Source: Erwinia persicina (GTDB taxonomy: Bacteria > Pseudomonadota > Gammaproteobacteria > Enterobacterales > Enterobacteriaceae). Taken from it: 64,000 bases of DNA. The position numbers were made by a program, and so were the translations under genes. Below, one piece after another: positions 63,911-64,000 of the stretch (within the stretch, counting starts at the first letter, position 1; every line of letters begins with the position of its first letter). The DNA is taken from positions 78,923-142,922 of the forward strand of contig NZ_JACYMO010000007.1 in the NCBI RefSeq assembly GCF_014838825.1, in the 5' to 3' direction. The notes below the pieces were generated by a model. That model was not told the origin of the DNA. It did not search any database and was given only the letters and a program-made list of their open reading frames with translations.

Positions 63911-64000
63911 ATGAAGACGCGTTTTTCCGACGAACAGATCATCAGTATTCTCCGCGAGGCCGAAGCCGGAGTTTCTGCCCGTGAGCTCTGCCGTAAGCAC
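63911..64000 (+). mobile_element. IS3-family insertion element, left end with OrfA start (partial)
   Basis: ATG 63911 begins MKTRFSDEQIISILREAEAG then VSARELCRKH, the start of OrfA (helix-turn-helix subunit) of IS3-family elements of the IS407/IS1400 type. The upstream TCATAAGCCACTTGAGGACATCCCC (63876-63910) resembles the terminal region of such elements, so the IS edge is probably near 63870. The rest lies beyond the window. It disrupts the tailspike-like gene. Confidence 0.85.

Noticed and set aside
63776..64000. Minus-strand open frame across the IS edge
   Set aside because: Antisense to the IS3-family OrfA and to the end of the tailspike fragment; no family pattern.

Overview
The window looks like chromosome of an enterobacterium of the Erwinia/Pantoea group (Erwiniaceae). 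This is an inference from the sequence: moderately high GC, and a block from 34.9 to 51.6 kb (icd, rluE, nudJ, mnmA, hflD, purB, phoP, phoQ, roxA, pepT, cobB, lolE, lolD, lolC) that keeps the gene content and order known from Escherichia coli but lacks nagK between cobB and lolE and carries a sutR(ydcN)/ydcO pair instead. I saw no rRNA or tRNA gene and no CRISPR array.

Layout. 0-3.6 kb: ldcA (5' end cut by the window), a metallo-beta-lactamase-fold protein, a methyltransferase, a small lipoprotein, a DinI-like SOS protein, and a candidate sRNA carrying the ArcZ seed. 3.8-6 kb: a phage-type S24 regulator facing two holin-like membrane proteins. 6-24.8 kb: accessory region rich in regulators (LysR, four TetR-type, AraC) paired with reductases, transporters and small enzymes: an MDR dehydrogenase, umuDC with a perfect LexA box, a FosA-like protein, a nemR-nemA pair with two identical operators, GNAT and ASCH proteins, a RidA-like protein, MFS genes, a secreted chorismate mutase and a cyclase. 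It holds decayed pieces: a deleted partial copy of an MFS gene, an MFS gene with one in-frame stop, and a tyrosine-recombinase remnant among palindromic repeats. 24.8-34.5 kb: bluF, a solitary HicB-like protein, an uncharacterised locus (HAD phosphatase, alpha/beta hydrolase, two-subunit SMR-like transporter, convergent class III aminotransferase), and small envelope proteins.

34.9-53.6 kb is the conserved core plus a MASE1-GGDEF diguanylate cyclase. PhoP/PhoQ sit behind purB with a PhoP-box-like repeat. LolCDE is the lipoprotein-release ABC transporter.

53.6-59.5 kb holds a compact phage-derived lysis module on the minus strand: Q-like antiterminator, T4-type endolysin, holin, nested Rz/Rz1 spanins, then a tailspike-like beta-helix protein closed by a strong terminator. 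A divergent, apparently leaderless CI-like repressor with tandem operator-like repeats faces it. No capsid, portal or tail-tube genes lie between flanking host genes, so this could be a domesticated lysis/secretion system (type-10-secretion-like) with a polysaccharide-active cargo. This is the best candidate for an undescribed system. 60-64 kb: cheV with a sigma-28-type promoter, then a low-GC serotype-conversion-like segment with a LexA box, a frameshifted UmuD-like gene, an acyltransferase 3, a tailspike fragment and the start of an IS3-family element.
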